A stretch of DNA of 64,000 nt. It comes from Ailanthus altissimus (Eukaryota > Streptophyta > Magnoliopsida > Sapindales > Simaroubaceae). The notes below the pieces were generated by a model, which was given only the letters and a program-made list of their open reading frames with translations, did no database searches and was not told where the DNA came from. The position numbers were made by a program, and so were the translations under genes. The DNA lies in contig OX327700.1 of NCBI GenBank assembly GCA_946807835.1, positions 27,316,001-27,380,000 of the forward strand, in the 5' to 3' direction. Shown piece by piece: positions 50,326 to 62,925 of this stretch. Position 1 is the stretch's first letter. Each line of letters begins with the position of its first letter.

Positions 50326-51299
50326 CTTATGTTATAAGTATTTGGGACTGGGGAGATAGGGGACAATAAAATGTTTGCTTGTGTTGCCGGATCATTTCTC
50401 CCTTTGTTTATATTTGTTTCTCCTGTTTGAGTCATCTAACCATTTTTGCAACGAGTCTTATTCTCTCGACTATGTTTCATATTGTGACGAGTATTGTTGA
50501 TGCAATTATAACTATCGATCCACTGTCATTGGTTAATCATCGTAATAATTTTTTGGAACGTTTTACTTGTCCTTTTATGGTTGGAACTATTTGATTATTA
50601 ACCAAATCAAATTGTTCTAATCACCACTATTATTTTTGGTCCAGTCAACATTATGTGGAATGGGAATCTTACAATTAGAAAAAAAAAAAAGAGTCTATAT
50701 AATTCTGAAATAAAAAGCCATTCTAAGTTCATCATGCAAAGAAAGACAATTTTGTGGGGATTTTTTAATAGTAATTTTTTCGTATATTGGAGTTGCATTA
50801 AAATGCAGTTTCATGGAAGTTGATCTTGAAAAGTGAATTAAAGATGAAGAAAATGACATTAGTTTAATTAGACGAGATGAAAGATAATTAAGATACACTA
50901 AATCGCTTTGAGATAACAATATTATCTCAATTTAAAGGGTTGAATTGATTTTGTGGGTATTATTATCTATAATTAATTTGCAATAAGAATGACTTTTAGA
51001 TCTGGGTACCAAGAGATTGGAGCAAGTTTTAGGTTTATATAAAAATTATTAGTAGAAATCATGTCTGATCCTAATGAATTTTAACATATGTGAATTATCT
51101 TTAATTTGTTTATTATATATTAAAGCTAACTGACATTGAAAAATTTCATGAGTGGCCATAATTGAGTTGATTAGATCAACATATATTAAAAAAAAAAAAC
51201 AACAACAATAACAGATGATCAATATACATATGGCGTTCATCCGTCACTCTCTTTATTCTCAACCAATTTCTTTTTAATTCTATGAATATTTTTTAAATA

Positions 51300-51736
51300 T
51301 ATTTTATATAAAAAATTGACAATTTAAACTTTATATTTTTTTAATCACTCACTAGATAGATAATTTTTTTGGGCAAAATATCTCAATTAATCTCTATCAT
51401 TTAAAATATTTTGTTAAATATTTTTTTTTCCATTGGTAGTGGTTGAATTTTGATAATAAGCATGATGGTTAGTGCATGGTGGCAAGTTGGTTTGGGACGG
51501 AAAAATAAAATTTTAAATATTGGGAGCCCGTGGCAAGATGGGGTTGGAAAAATCAAAATGAAAATTATATATATTTTTTTAATATAAAAAATTATAATAT
51601 TACAAAAAATATATTTATTTTAAAAAAGTTAATTTAACATAATATTTTAAATAATAAAAATTAATTAAAATATTTCAAAAAAATAATTTAACAATAAATG
51701 TAAGGGCTAAATTATCAATTTTCTTATAAAAAAAAT
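51300..51736. mobile_element. MITE with TIRs, about 430 bp, copy-A specific
   Basis: ATATAAAAAATTGACAATTT at the left and, read inward from the right, ATAAGAAAATTGATAATTTA form inverted ends. Copy B passes from TTATATATTC straight to GAAATTGGTGGCCAA at about 58790-58815 without it. Superfamily not determined. Confidence 0.6.
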
Positions 51737-53082
51737 TTGGTGGCCAATTTTATATTCGGGCTTTTGAAATTCTTCGGTGGTTGATTTGCAGTTAGGGAAA
51801 AGGGATTCCCTCAGCCCCAAGTACTAAGCTGACTCAGAAGTCTTAATAAGAAAAGCTATCATAATTAAAAAAATTAGGCCTTCAAATTCAATGGCATTAG
51901 TTTTGCCGCCTTAGCAAACGTGGACGAGCAAGAAGAAGTCAATGTTCTACTTGAAGTTTCTCTCTCTTTGCAACAAACCGAAAACACAAGTGTACTTCCT
52001 TAGTAATAGATCTGACTTTTTCTCTTTTATCATACTCTTAATGTTATAAAATAAAATTTCACTTATATCTACCATGGTGTATGTTTACCTAAATTTAACC
52101 CTATAGTAATTTGTGATATTTTTAACTTCTTTTCATCTAAATCTTATAGATTTATGATGATTTTTGGGGTCTTTAATTTTTTTTTCATCTATATTTATAT
52201 AATCTAGGGTGGTTTTGTTCTGATTTTTTTTATTATTATTTACATTAGTGATTTGTTATAGTTTCTTTCTAGATTGGGGCCTTCGTCATCCAAATTTGAA
52301 ATATATCAAGTTATGAATGTTCAATTTTTACAACAAATTTAGTATAATAATGACAAAAAAACAAATAAAAAGTTGTGGAATGCCTCTATTAAGCTCGAAA
52401 TTTGGATGTGTGCAATGTATAATGAAAAATATTTTCTTGAGCAGATATCTTTTGCATACAAAATTCTACTCTCTATGTTTTGATGAAAATATTTTATCTT
52501 TTTCGATACTTATTATTATAGAAAACTCTTGTAAAATTTAATCTTTGTATCCAACCTCTCGTAAAGTATCTAGCTAGTTGCAATATTCTAGTTTGTTAAT
52601 AAAGTTATGCTTTTTCTTTTTAAAAATCAATGTATTGCCGCCTTAGCCAAACTCGCATGGGATTAGGCCAGAAAAAAAAGGATGCTATATTTGATAAAAG
52701 CAGTCATTGTAATTGTTAGGAAAGAAAAATATAACAAAAAAATATAACAAAAATAATTAAAAAAAATTGTAAAATTTGAAAGATTATATTGTTATTATAA
52801 TATTGTGTTTACAATGTTACAGAAAAAGCCTTTATATAGGTTTTAGGTTAACATAAATAAAAAAATATAAATACATAAAAGAAAATCAAATATAACTTAT
52901 TAATTATAAAATATATATGGTAGGTGATTAATATATTGATATTCTATATCTTTAATATCCCCTCTTAAACTCAAGTAGAAACTTGAGTTTGAAAGAGAAT
53001 ATTTTTTATTATAATGGTGGGCATTGAAAAAATCAATCACTTGCAGATGCAGACGTGTTGAATGAAATTTGAAATCAACTGT

Positions 53083-53240
53083 TGCGAGTGCAAGTGCGTT
53101 GCCAACCACTGCGAGTGCAAACGCATTGATAAAGAAACAAAAAAACAGTTGCGAGTGCAAGTGCGTTGTCAACCACTACGAGTGCAATCGCGTTGATAAA
53201 GAAAAATCAACTGCTGCGAGTGCAAGTGTGTTGAGAGATT
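53083..53240. repeat. short minisatellite inside the non-coding LTR element
   Basis: Two full units of 65-67 bases and a partial third, each starting TGCGAGTGCAAGTGCGTTG and containing a second GCGAGTGCAAnCGC phrase. A frame reads through parts of it but is not conserved between units. Confidence 0.75.
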
Positions 53241-53390
53241 ATTCCACCAATTTATTTGAAAATTGCAAAAATAAAAAAGAAAATAAAAACCGATAAAAAT
53301 AAAAAAAATCACAAAATGGCCCAAAACTTAGATAAACTGTAAACTGTTCATATAACTTTGAAAAGTTTGTAAAAAGACCTCTATTGTAAA

Positions 53391-53960
53391 TTGGATCACC
53401 GAAATTTCAAAAGGAGACCTGGGACTGATAGATCCAGCGAAGGGGAGTTGAATGGAGCCGGCAGTGAGAAGCAACTCGCCGGAAAACGGCGGAGATCTAA
53501 GGTGGACGGTGGCGGACGACAACTCTGTTCAGAGGTGCATGGGGGAGCGTACGGCTTCGGATGGACAAGATTTCGGTGCCGTTGGAATCGCCGGTTGATT
53601 CTGAGTGCAGCTGTCTGGGCGGTGCAGGCTAACGCGCCGAAAATCAGTCGGAATCTAAGGAGAACAGTAACGGCTCCAGTGAAGTTTCGGCGGCGCGTTC
53701 GGCGATTTTTGACATCGGATTGGCGCGTCATCTGCGGTACTGAACGGTCGGTGATGGGGGATTCGTTTGGTGTGGACGGTGTCGGGCATGTCACCGTAGA
53801 GCGGCCGGGATCTGAAGTGACAGTGGGTAGCGGCAGTGGTGTTTCGGCGGCGCATCAGGCTGTTACTGACATCAGATCGGCGCGTCGTTGACGGCGTTGA
53901 AACGGCCGGAGGATTCTGAGTAATTGGATATGGGCGGTGTTGATTATGGCAAACTCCGGC
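53391..53960. other. GC-rich interior of the LTR element
   Basis: Sharply more GC-rich than its surroundings, with repeated CGGCGGCGCGTTCGGCGATT/CGGCGGCGCATCAGGC phrases. Open frames of 166 codons (plus) and 132 codons (minus) overlap here; high GC reduces stops, and neither resembles gag. I treat it as the leader or a captured fragment. Confidence 0.5.
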
Positions 53961-54380
53961 GAACTTCCAGTGATATTTCGATGAAACTCTGGTGAGCTTT
54001 CTAAGAGTTTATGAAAAAAATTTGGCAAGTTTCGCCGAACAATAAGACAGTGAAATAATCGAACCGTAAGCTCTGATACCATGTTAGAAAAGATAAAATA
54101 TAAAAGAAAAAAATAACAAAAATAATAAAGAAAAACTGTAAAACTTGAAAGATTACATTGTTATTATAATATTGTATTTATAATGTTACAGAGACAGCTT
54201 TTATATAGACTTTAAGTTAACATAAATAAAAAAATATAAATATATAAAAAAAATTAAATATAATTTATTAATTATAAAATATATATAGTAGGTGATTAAT
54301 ATATTAATATTTTATATATTTAATAATGATCAAATCAAACTTGAAATTGGCACTTCCCTTCGCCCTGCACTCTTATTGTC

Positions 54381-54411
<31 letters not shown>

Positions 54412-55700
54412 CGTCGCGGCTTCTGTCTTGGCTCCCATATTATTAGTTCCAGTAGTCTATGACTATTAATTGATATTTGACATTGTAAAGTAAGAGACGT
54501 ACTTTCTATTAATAGAGAACTGAAATGTGGAGAATTATAAGCCCAATCTTTGTTTTCAAATATTTCAGCTAACTTTGGAAAATTGTTCTCAAAAGTGAAA
54601 TCGAAGTATGTGTAATCAATCTCCCGTATATTTTAATTAATAGGGGGTGTAAAAAATAATTGTTAGGTAATCAAGCATTCCTGCGTGCGATGGAAATCTG
54701 GTGACAGACCAAATGAGAACAGATATAGATGTGAATCCGATGGAAATTAAAACCAAGTTACAATATTAAGTGCTAAGCTGCAAGTCCTTACAAATTTTGA
54801 TACGTCTTCGAGGAAAAGAGTTGCATGTAGACATCTTCATGAATCGTGCATCCAAAAGTCATATGTGCATTTAGTGTAGCTGTCTTCATGCTTTGAAAAT
54901 TTAACCCTATAAGTCAAGAATTAATATATTCATTTACTGTAGCTGTCTTCAGTCTATCTACGCGGACTTTCCAATTTCTGCAATTTGCATATGCAATCAG
55001 TTACAGTTAACAAAAGCCATTGATTTAATTACTCTAAAGCTCCACGCGGTCTTATGTTGATTTTATTTCTTTTTAAGCTTTACTTGGAAACCACTCATAA
55101 CAAATAAAGTTAATTAACGAGAGTGGATCCCGATTCATCAGTCATCATGGAACTGCAATATTTTTTTAGTTTTGTTATTATTTTTTCATTAGGTAAAGTT
55201 TAAACTGTATTTCTCTTTATCTCATTAATTTTATTATAAAATATTTTACGTAATTCATCATGTAATAAGTAATATTATCTTAAAATACTATTTAATTAAT
55301 TTATAATTTTTTATATAATTTATGATGTGTTATAAAATTTTAATACATATTTAAGAATTCTTCATATTATAAATTGTGTAACTTATTAAATTATATATAT
55401 ATATATATATGTCAAAATTTTTACTAGATGCTTAAGATATATAAGGAACCATAGTTTTCCTATCGTATTTTCCTTCACAACTTTTCTTTTTCTTTTTTAA
55501 TTCGTGAATACAACTTTTGGACCACATTAACATAGACAATATAGAACATTCGGTTTTTTTCTCGGTCACTGTTGTGTTGTTGTCCTTTTTCTATATATAT
55601 ATATATATAAACTCGGTATTCGCTTTGAAAGAGGTGGAATCAACACCACTTCTTTTTTTGGGTTTCTTTCCTCTTCAAAATAAGAAAAATAAATGAAAGA

Positions 55701-57064
55701 AATACAGTTAATATATTGCCTTAAAATTTTAATTTGCTACTTGTTTTTCTACTGCGAATAACCATTAGACCTCTTCTAGAATTTTTTGAGGGTAAACTCC
55801 ACTTTTCTGCGATTTATTATGATTTCTTTTGGGTAGAAGATTATGAAATAATATTAAGAAACCAATTGGTCTTACATATTAATATTAGATTAGCGGTCAA
55901 GATTGGTGTAACATAGTTTGTGGTTTATTATATGTTACTTTAATATAAAATTAAAAACTAAAATGACTTTCATAAATGCCAGATTCACTCTCCAATTATT
56001 CTGCTCGTATCGTAATCTAATAAAAAATTATTAGGTGAGAGTACCCCATCTGCATCTTGAAGCGTAGCTTTCATCAGGATAAAAGAAATTAGGCCCTAAT
56101 TAATCAACAATTATATAAACATTAAAGTGTAATACTTCTGTTTCTGATATTAAAGAAACATTAAAGTCTCCATAATCATTTATGAATGGAATGTCAAGAG
56201 AAAAGGAAGTAATGATTTTCAAGAGCCATCATATTCTCCTGATCAATCACTCGATGTTTGACGAATTTGGCGCTTAATTTGCTATAAGCGCGTAATGACT
56301 TCTACGTTTCCCATGCAATGCAACCTCCGTAACACATGACGTTAAATCTTTGAAACATAGAAAAGTTATATTTGTTGTGGGCGAGCTTCCTTTATGAGAA
56401 ATATAATTTTCAATTCTCTTGCTATCTCTAAGTTTCAGCTATAGTTTCATGCAACTGAAGCATATATATATATATTTTCCCGTAAAAAGAAAAAGCTGAG
56501 ACGAAGTTAAGATTTTGTTTTACTAAATACTCATCACCCAATTCTGTGGGTCTAAATTCTAATCTAGCGTGCATGAAATTACAAATAACAAACCAACCGC
56601 GTAATTTTGCGGGCAATAAAAGTAACGTCAAATTGTCAATCTTAAAGTCATGTTATATTCTAAGATGTGAACTCATTAGTTTCCATAGAAAGCACATAGC
56701 GTAAGTACGTCGAGTTCGGAAGTTATTAATAGGATCATTGGGAATTTGGGTAAGTGTTAATTTCAACTACAGGTTTCAAGGTTTCAAACTATTCAAAGCG
56801 TTTCAAATATGATACTCCTCTATCCCCTGATACACATGCTACGTACGGTTTGTCTCTTTGCTACTTTGATCTTTCACATCTGTATGCGATAATCAAATTA
56901 CATGGGTATCTAAAAACAGTATTGCCAAGCTGGTAGAAGCTAAATTCGATGACCTGCGAATTGAAGCATTCACAATCGCATCACGGGTAAAAATATTTTC
57001 TTCATGATTAGGAGTCTTCCTCGTTAGTTCCTCCTCTCGATATCTAAATCCAAGAATAACTGAA
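55701..57064. other. spacer between the two duplication copies
   Basis: Non-coding, with no counterpart beyond 60360. An AT run lies at about 56461-56474. No gene recognised. Confidence 0.5.
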
Positions 57065-60000
57065 AAAAGCCAACACAATGAAGCAATTCTTGGTTCCTTT
57101 GTGTCTCAAGATATTTGCCATGAAGTCTTACTTCACAGCTTAGTATATTTTCTTATAAATAATTAGAATATACAATAAAGAAAGTAGTCCTTTACAAGTA
57201 ATTTTACTTCGTATAAACACAATGCCTTAAGCACTTATTTGAATGGTTCAATGATAAAGAACTTATAGTACATTATTTATACATTAAAATAGAAATTCTA
57301 AGTTCGAATCTCGTCTCCCCTATAAAAAAAAAAAAAACCCAATACCTTAAAATAACAACTCCTTAACATTGACGAGATTTTTTATTAATTAAATGCAGAA
57401 GAGTGCTATTAGACCCATTCCTCAAACAAATTCTGACGTACATAGTCTCATTCCGCCGGTCCCCCAAATAGATATTATTAATTTTTTTTTTCAAATATAG
57501 TGCATTAGCAAGAGAATGCCAACTCGTATATATTCTTCTTTATTTGATAGCGTATATTAATTATTTGGGGGGGTTAATTAGCATATTAATTATCAGCTAT
57601 GGGATGGGATATATTGACTAATCTATAAGCTGAAAGCGACAAAAGATGTGAGCCTCGAGACACATATTCAACTTCAAATTAGATTAAATCCTTCATATTC
57701 TTTTATACATTAGTTCTTATTATATTTATAGGGATATAGTTTGTACAGAACATATTCTCGAGTATTTTAAATGTCAAATATGGATTTTTTTAACATAATA
57801 AGACTATATAGTATATTATCGAACTATCGTATATATGTATGAGCAGAATAGATTATACATTTACTTGGGTTAAAAGTATTAGCAAATTGAGAGAAATGGG
57901 ATTATGTTTCCTTGAAGTGAGTATTATTGTCTGTCATTGATTAATCATTATAATAATTTTGGAAAGTTTTACTTGTCGTTTATGGTTGGAACCATTTGGT
58001 TAACCAAGTCAAATGTTCTAATAACCAAAGGAACAATCAACATTTAAGTGGAACATGCATGATGTATATGGGCATTTTACAATTGAAAAGAAAAAAGTTT
58101 AATTCTGAAACAAGTATGACAAATGAAACAGTCAACATTCGAAGTTTTTCATACAAAGAAAGATGCACATTTTTCCACAACCTTGTTGGGATTTTGTGAT
58201 AGTTTTATCATGCATCGAATTCGCATTAACATGCAGTGTCATGGACGTTGTCCTGAAAAGTGAAACAACGACTTTAATTAAGCAAACTATATGAAAATTA
58301 ATTTTGAAAATGATTTAAGTTGGCATTTTAATATTCTAGTGAAAAATTACTCGAAATAGCCTTAAGATAAGAATTTTCTAACTCAGTTAGAGTGAGTTAG
58401 AGTGATTCATTGATTTAATTTATCGCTTTACATATAACTAATTACCTATACAATGAGAGTGACTTTTAATTAGCTCTGGGTACCAATAATTAAAGGGAGT
58501 GTTAAGTTTTTATAATATTACAGTTGATTAACATTATTTGTTAGAAATAATATAGTCTAATCATAATCAATTTCAACGTCTTCTCTTTAATTTTTTTTAC
58601 TTTATCTTAAAGCTAAATTAACATTGAAATGTTGACACACGAGGGCCCATAATTGATTTGATTCGGTCAACATCAAAAAGCACAACACTTGATAATCAAT
58701 ATACATATGTTTTCAGTCTCTTCCTCACTCACTTTGTTGTTTGTTCTCATCCATTTTTCTTTTTTATTTTATGAACATTTGTTTATATATTCCCATAGCT
58801 CCCCTGAGAAATTGGTGGCCAATTATATATTCGGCCTTTTGAAAATCTTCGGTGGCTTTTTTGTCGTTAGGAATTCTCTCAGCATTTGGCTGACTCAAAA
58901 GTCTTAATATATTATATAAAAAAGGCTATCATTCAAAATTAGGCCTTCAGCTTCCTTATTGGACGATGAATAGTGGATTATTTGGCCTTCATCATTTTCA
59001 AAGACATTAGTATATTGCCGCCTTAGCCAAATTTGCATGAGTAGGTCAGAAAATATAGATGATATTTTACAGAACCCGTCGTTGTAATCAAATCAAACCT
59101 GGTGCTTTTGCTCTTATTCTTATATACATTTACGTCATGGCTTCTGTGTCTCGCTCCTACATTATTACTTCCAATAATCCATGACGATTAATTCACATTT
59201 GACATTATAAAGAAAGAGTAAGTACTCCCCATCAACAGAATTGAAACGTGTAAAATTATATGCCCATTTTGAAACTATAAAAACTATTAACACCTCATCA
59301 CGTCTATAATCTTTTGTGTAGTGTGACTCTATACAATTGTTAGTAACCATCCCTCGCGTTTAATGTGAATATCTAATGACATCAAACGAGCCTAGAATAA
59401 ACGTGAATCCAATGTAAGAACCAAATTACAACATTAAGAGCTCTGTGCTCATCTGCACTTTCGTTCTTGCAACTTTTGGTACGTATTCGAGTAAAAGATG
59501 TTGCGTATGATATACAAGTTATGCATGCAAAAGTCTTTTTTGCTTATGCGAGAGCCCGCAACGGCATACCGCGTATAATTTATGGTGCGTACATATTGAA
59601 GATAATGTTTGGTTAGATTGGCCAATCGACGACGCTGTTATTGACCTTTCATTTGTTTTGTGACTTTAGTTGGTAGGTGTGGATGTGATATCCAATTAAC
59701 GTCGGCCATTGCTTTTTCAAAAAAAAAAAAAAAGAAGAAGAAAAAGAGGATGCTAATTGAATCAAAATTCAAAAATGTCAACAAGAGGTTGAAATTCTCT
59801 GTAGTTTTCATATCTTTGATGTAATCGGTAGGCTTCGAGAATTTAACCTAATAAGTCAATTCAGAATATAGATGAGTTATGTCAGTGGGTACATAAAGAT
59901 TTACACGTATGAAGGAAAATCATATCAATTACAATTAGCGACAGAGAAGCTTACTCTTCTATAATCTACGCGGTCTCATTATGACATTCTCATTTTTGTA

Positions 60001-60360
60001 TACAAGAACTTTCTAATTAGATAGTAATCAGTTATGTAATTGCAATCTTACTAATTTTATTAAAAAATAAAAAAAAAACAGCAAAGATTGGGTAGGCTTA
60101 ATTTTTTGTTTTATTTTATTTTTTCGTTTTCTTTTATTCTGTGGAACACGGAATTCTATTAGTTTTCACGGTAGAAATTTCACAACATACTTAACATGTA
60201 AGGAACATAATTGTTCAGTCTTTCTCACTCATTTCTTTCCAAGCTTTTTCTTTGTGTGAATACAAACTTTTCTTTTATTTATATACTCGGTATTCGCTTT
60301 CATTGATCAGCACCACTCTTTTTCTTTTCTTAAAAGTAAGAAAATTACTTATCACATTTA
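57065..60360. repeat. segmental duplication, copy B
   Basis: Collinear with copy A, without the transposons that expanded A. Anchors include TTTGTGTCTCAAGATA (57091), ATATTCTTCTTTATTTGATA (57528), GATTAATCATTATAATAAT (57940), TTGGTGGCCAATTATATATT (58812), AATCAAATCAAACC (59086) and TACTCGGTATTCGCTTTC (60284). Because it lacks the A-specific insertions it shows the original targets. Confidence 0.8.
57231..57339 (+). mobile_element. tRNA-derived SINE of about 109 bp, copy-B specific
   Basis: An RNA polymerase III-like box A (TGGTTCAATGATAAAG, about 57244) and box B (GTTCGAATC, 57302-57310) are about 60 bases apart, followed by a poly(A) tail. Direct repeats CAATGCCTTAA (57220-57230) and CAATACCTTAA (57340-57350) flank it as an 11-bp target duplication. 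Copy A lacks it. These are the features of a plant SINE made by target-primed reverse transcription. Confidence 0.7.
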
Positions 60361-62100
60361 TACTTGATCTTGTCTTTTCCCTAATAGCCTGTTAAGAGAG
60401 AACTTTCGAGTTCATTACTACATATATTATTGATGAACTTTAAATTGGTTGGTTGTGATATACCAATTAATAAACTTTTATTATTATTTGTTTGTGTTCA
60501 AATTTAGTAAGTTCAGGGGCTCAACCTTCTTTTGAGCCTAAACGAGTGAGGATTTACTTTATTGAAAAAAAATAACAGCTTAATAAAAATTACCAATGTT
60601 CAGGAGCTGTGAGTAGAAATCTACTTAGAGATGATAACTTTTCTTAGCTAAGTTGGAGAAGGTTGTTGAGATTGTGTTTAGAGTTAGAGGAGGTGTTTAG
60701 AGGTGCAGAGCAAAGTAAGGAAAAGCTCAAAACATATTTTAAAGATTGAGTAGATGAGTTCACGGGATAGTTAAGAGATAAACTCATATCATAAATGAGG
60801 TCAAAGAGCTGTTTGGAGGTGATTATAATAAAACAAGACTTGACAATGCTCATTAGGGTTAAGCTCACAAATCAACATTAGTGCAAAGAAGCCTTTTTGA
60901 CATTATTAACTTAGTAAAAGAGGGGTTAAGATTCGAATTAGGTGTATTTTTGTATTAATTTTATAGTTTCCTAATTTAAAAAAAACCTAGTAAACAATTA
61001 ATAAGAAAATGCAACACAAAAAGAAACAATATACAAATTTACGTGGTTCAGCCTAAAGACTTACATCCACAGGTAGACTCATAATCAAAATCCCCTATAT
61101 GAGAGATATTATAAGACATAAATTACAATAAAAGTAATAACGCTCAAAAGCTAGTATCTCATATGTTTTTTTTCCCTTTTTAGACTTGTGGAGGTCATTT
61201 CATATGCTTTGATGGATACTATTTTAGTAAAGATAAATGGTGATTCTTGATGATTTATTAAATGATTGAAGGTTGTTAAATAGGTTGTAGAGCAAACCTT
61301 AATATGGAAAGGAAGAGGAAGAGATATCCAAATGAGATGAATATGAAAAGGTAGAGTAATAAATGAACAACTACTCCCTTATTTTTAGAGAAAATGATGC
61401 TTATATAATAGAGGCTAGTATAGGCTCATTGTCTCACTTAGAGGCTTCTTAGTAAAGAAAAGAGTGTAATATCTTTAGAATAAGGTATAATACTTAGGAA
61501 AAAAGTATGAGAATAATCATTTTGTATTAAACAATATCCTACTTAGCAAGTATCATTATTTTAAAGTGGTTTTGACATATATTACACGGGGAATGGATAT
61601 TGGTGATAGGGCAGTCCCCACTTAGTGCCACTTGGAAAGTCTGTGTTGAACTGTCCCTTATATGGATAGGGCAATATAATATGACACTTTAAGATTAGTC
61701 ATTTATTAATTGCCTATGTGATCTTATTTTTAATGAGATGTTAAGGTGGATGTCGACTTTTGTAGTACCATTTATAGCAAAAGAGAACTATTTGTGATTC
61801 CATACTGAATGCTTTGTAGGTTTATGGTTTAGGATAACATATGGTTTAGGTTTCTACTAAACCAGAAAGCTATATAAGTCTAAAGGAAAAGTCCTTATGG
61901 GTTTAGGTTTTTACTAAACCCCAGTCGTCTTTCTCTTTTTGTGGAGTTGAGTGATCAATTTGGTGCTGAGTTTAGCCTTATTTTCAACAAGCCATATGTT
62001 AATCTATCATTGGTCTATGTAGGCAGTCCAAAATTATCCTATAACATCAACCCTTTTAGTTTTTAATGTGGAGAGAAATAGATAGTTGAAACTTTTAAAA
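60361..62100 (-). mobile_element. probable LTR fragment and flanks
   Basis: About 61035-61085 carries the ACGTGGTTCAGCC...TACATCCACAGG phrase found at the same place in the recognised copia-type LTRs here, in the orientation seen in minus-strand copies. A candidate end is ATCCTATAACA at about 62046. I could not find the other end or a target duplication. No gene is seen in this stretch; frames at 60644-60868 and elsewhere are short. Confidence 0.35.
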
Positions 62101-62149
62101 AAATACATGAACAAAAAATCTTTGTTTCTTAAAGGTGGGATTTAGCATT

Positions 62150-62920
62150 AGACCAAAAATACAGCGATCATCACCGATGTGACCAGTGATCAATGATTAA
62201 ATGACTCAAACTTTACATCATTAGAATAATGAAAGAGTGTCAAAATACAAAACAAAAAGAAAAAAAAAATGGTGGCCACCATATCTCAACTATCAAATGG
62301 CAGCAAGTGAGGATACACTACCACTTTTATCAACTAGATTGCTAGTCATTGACCTCGATGGTGGTGGCGATACATCTTCACTCATCCTCATTTGACGGAG
62401 GTGATATGGTAACTGTCACTTTATTTTTCATTTTGAACTTGTTTGGTGTTCTGTTGATGACAATAACTACACCATTGCGTAGATCTTAAACTTTTGAGTG
62501 TGATGATATAGAAGTTGAGTTAATTCGCCACTAGTCATTGGCGGTCAGTTGCTGGGCAGCGGCAGCAATCACTGGTGGTCACTACTTCTATTTCATTTTT
62601 TTTATTTAATTTATTTTTCCAGTTTTTTATTTTTTAATATGATTTTTATTAAAAATAAAAAATTTCAATAATACGATGATACATGTCATTTGTAATTTAT
62701 TACAAAATGACATGTGTTATTTTATTTTATATTTTTATTAAAAAATATAATATTATGACATGTGTCACTTATGTTTAAATTAAAAATTAACGCAAATTGT
62801 ACTAAATTTGTAACACGGGTTTCTTTTAAAAGTAAATATATGAAATAACTCTTTTGATCGTTTAAACAAATAAAATTCTGATAGGAGTCTTTTTATTCTT
62901 TTTAAAACCAGAAAGTTATA
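62150..62920. mobile_element. relative of the 18.4-kb Mutator-like element (degraded)
   Basis: The part from about 62420 to 62610 resembles 21400-21590 (a CATTGYGTAGATAT-like block, then a GC-richer stretch with GGTCGGCGACAAC/GGCGGTCAGTTGC-like sequence, then TTTTTATTTAATTTATTTT). The left part contains ATGGTGGCCACCATATCTC. Terminal repeats and target duplication are not clear. Confidence 0.4.
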
Positions 62921-62925
62921 TAAGT

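Larger units (their letters stand above)
52714..54328 (-). mobile_element. non-coding LTR retrotransposon, about 1.6 kb
   Basis: Direct repeats of about 250 bases (52714-52963 and 54083-54328), both starting TGTTAG and ending TTTAATA. Next to the right repeat is the tRNA-Met primer site TGGTATCAGAGC on the minus strand (54067-54081 region), and next to the left repeat a purine tract (TTTAAGAGGGGA on the minus strand). Flanks GTAAT and ATGAT are a decayed target duplication; copy B of the segmental duplication has the empty target GTAATCAAATCAAAC at about 59084. The 1.1-kb interior has no gag or pol. It belongs with small non-autonomous LTR elements. Confidence 0.85.
48415..55700. repeat. segmental duplication, copy A
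   Basis: Matches 57065-60360 in the same order and orientation through many collinear blocks, for example CCCTTGTGTCTCAAGG (48470), TCTATTCTTCTTTATTCG (49577), GGTTAATCATCGTAATAAT (50531), TGGTGGCCAATTTTATATTC (51740), CATTTGACATTGTAAAG-type sequence (54475) and ACTCGGTATTCGCTTTGA (55611). It is longer than copy B mainly because of inserted transposons. No gene is visible in either copy. Confidence 0.8.

Noticed and set aside
53391..53891. 166-codon plus-strand frame as a gene
   Set aside because: It lies inside a non-coding LTR element in a GC-rich stretch, overlaps an antisense frame and shows no family resemblance.
58689..58907. Conserved small protein in the segmental duplication
   Set aside because: The equivalent region of copy A (about 51230-51860) is frameshifted and interrupted by stops and a MITE; the reading frame is not conserved.
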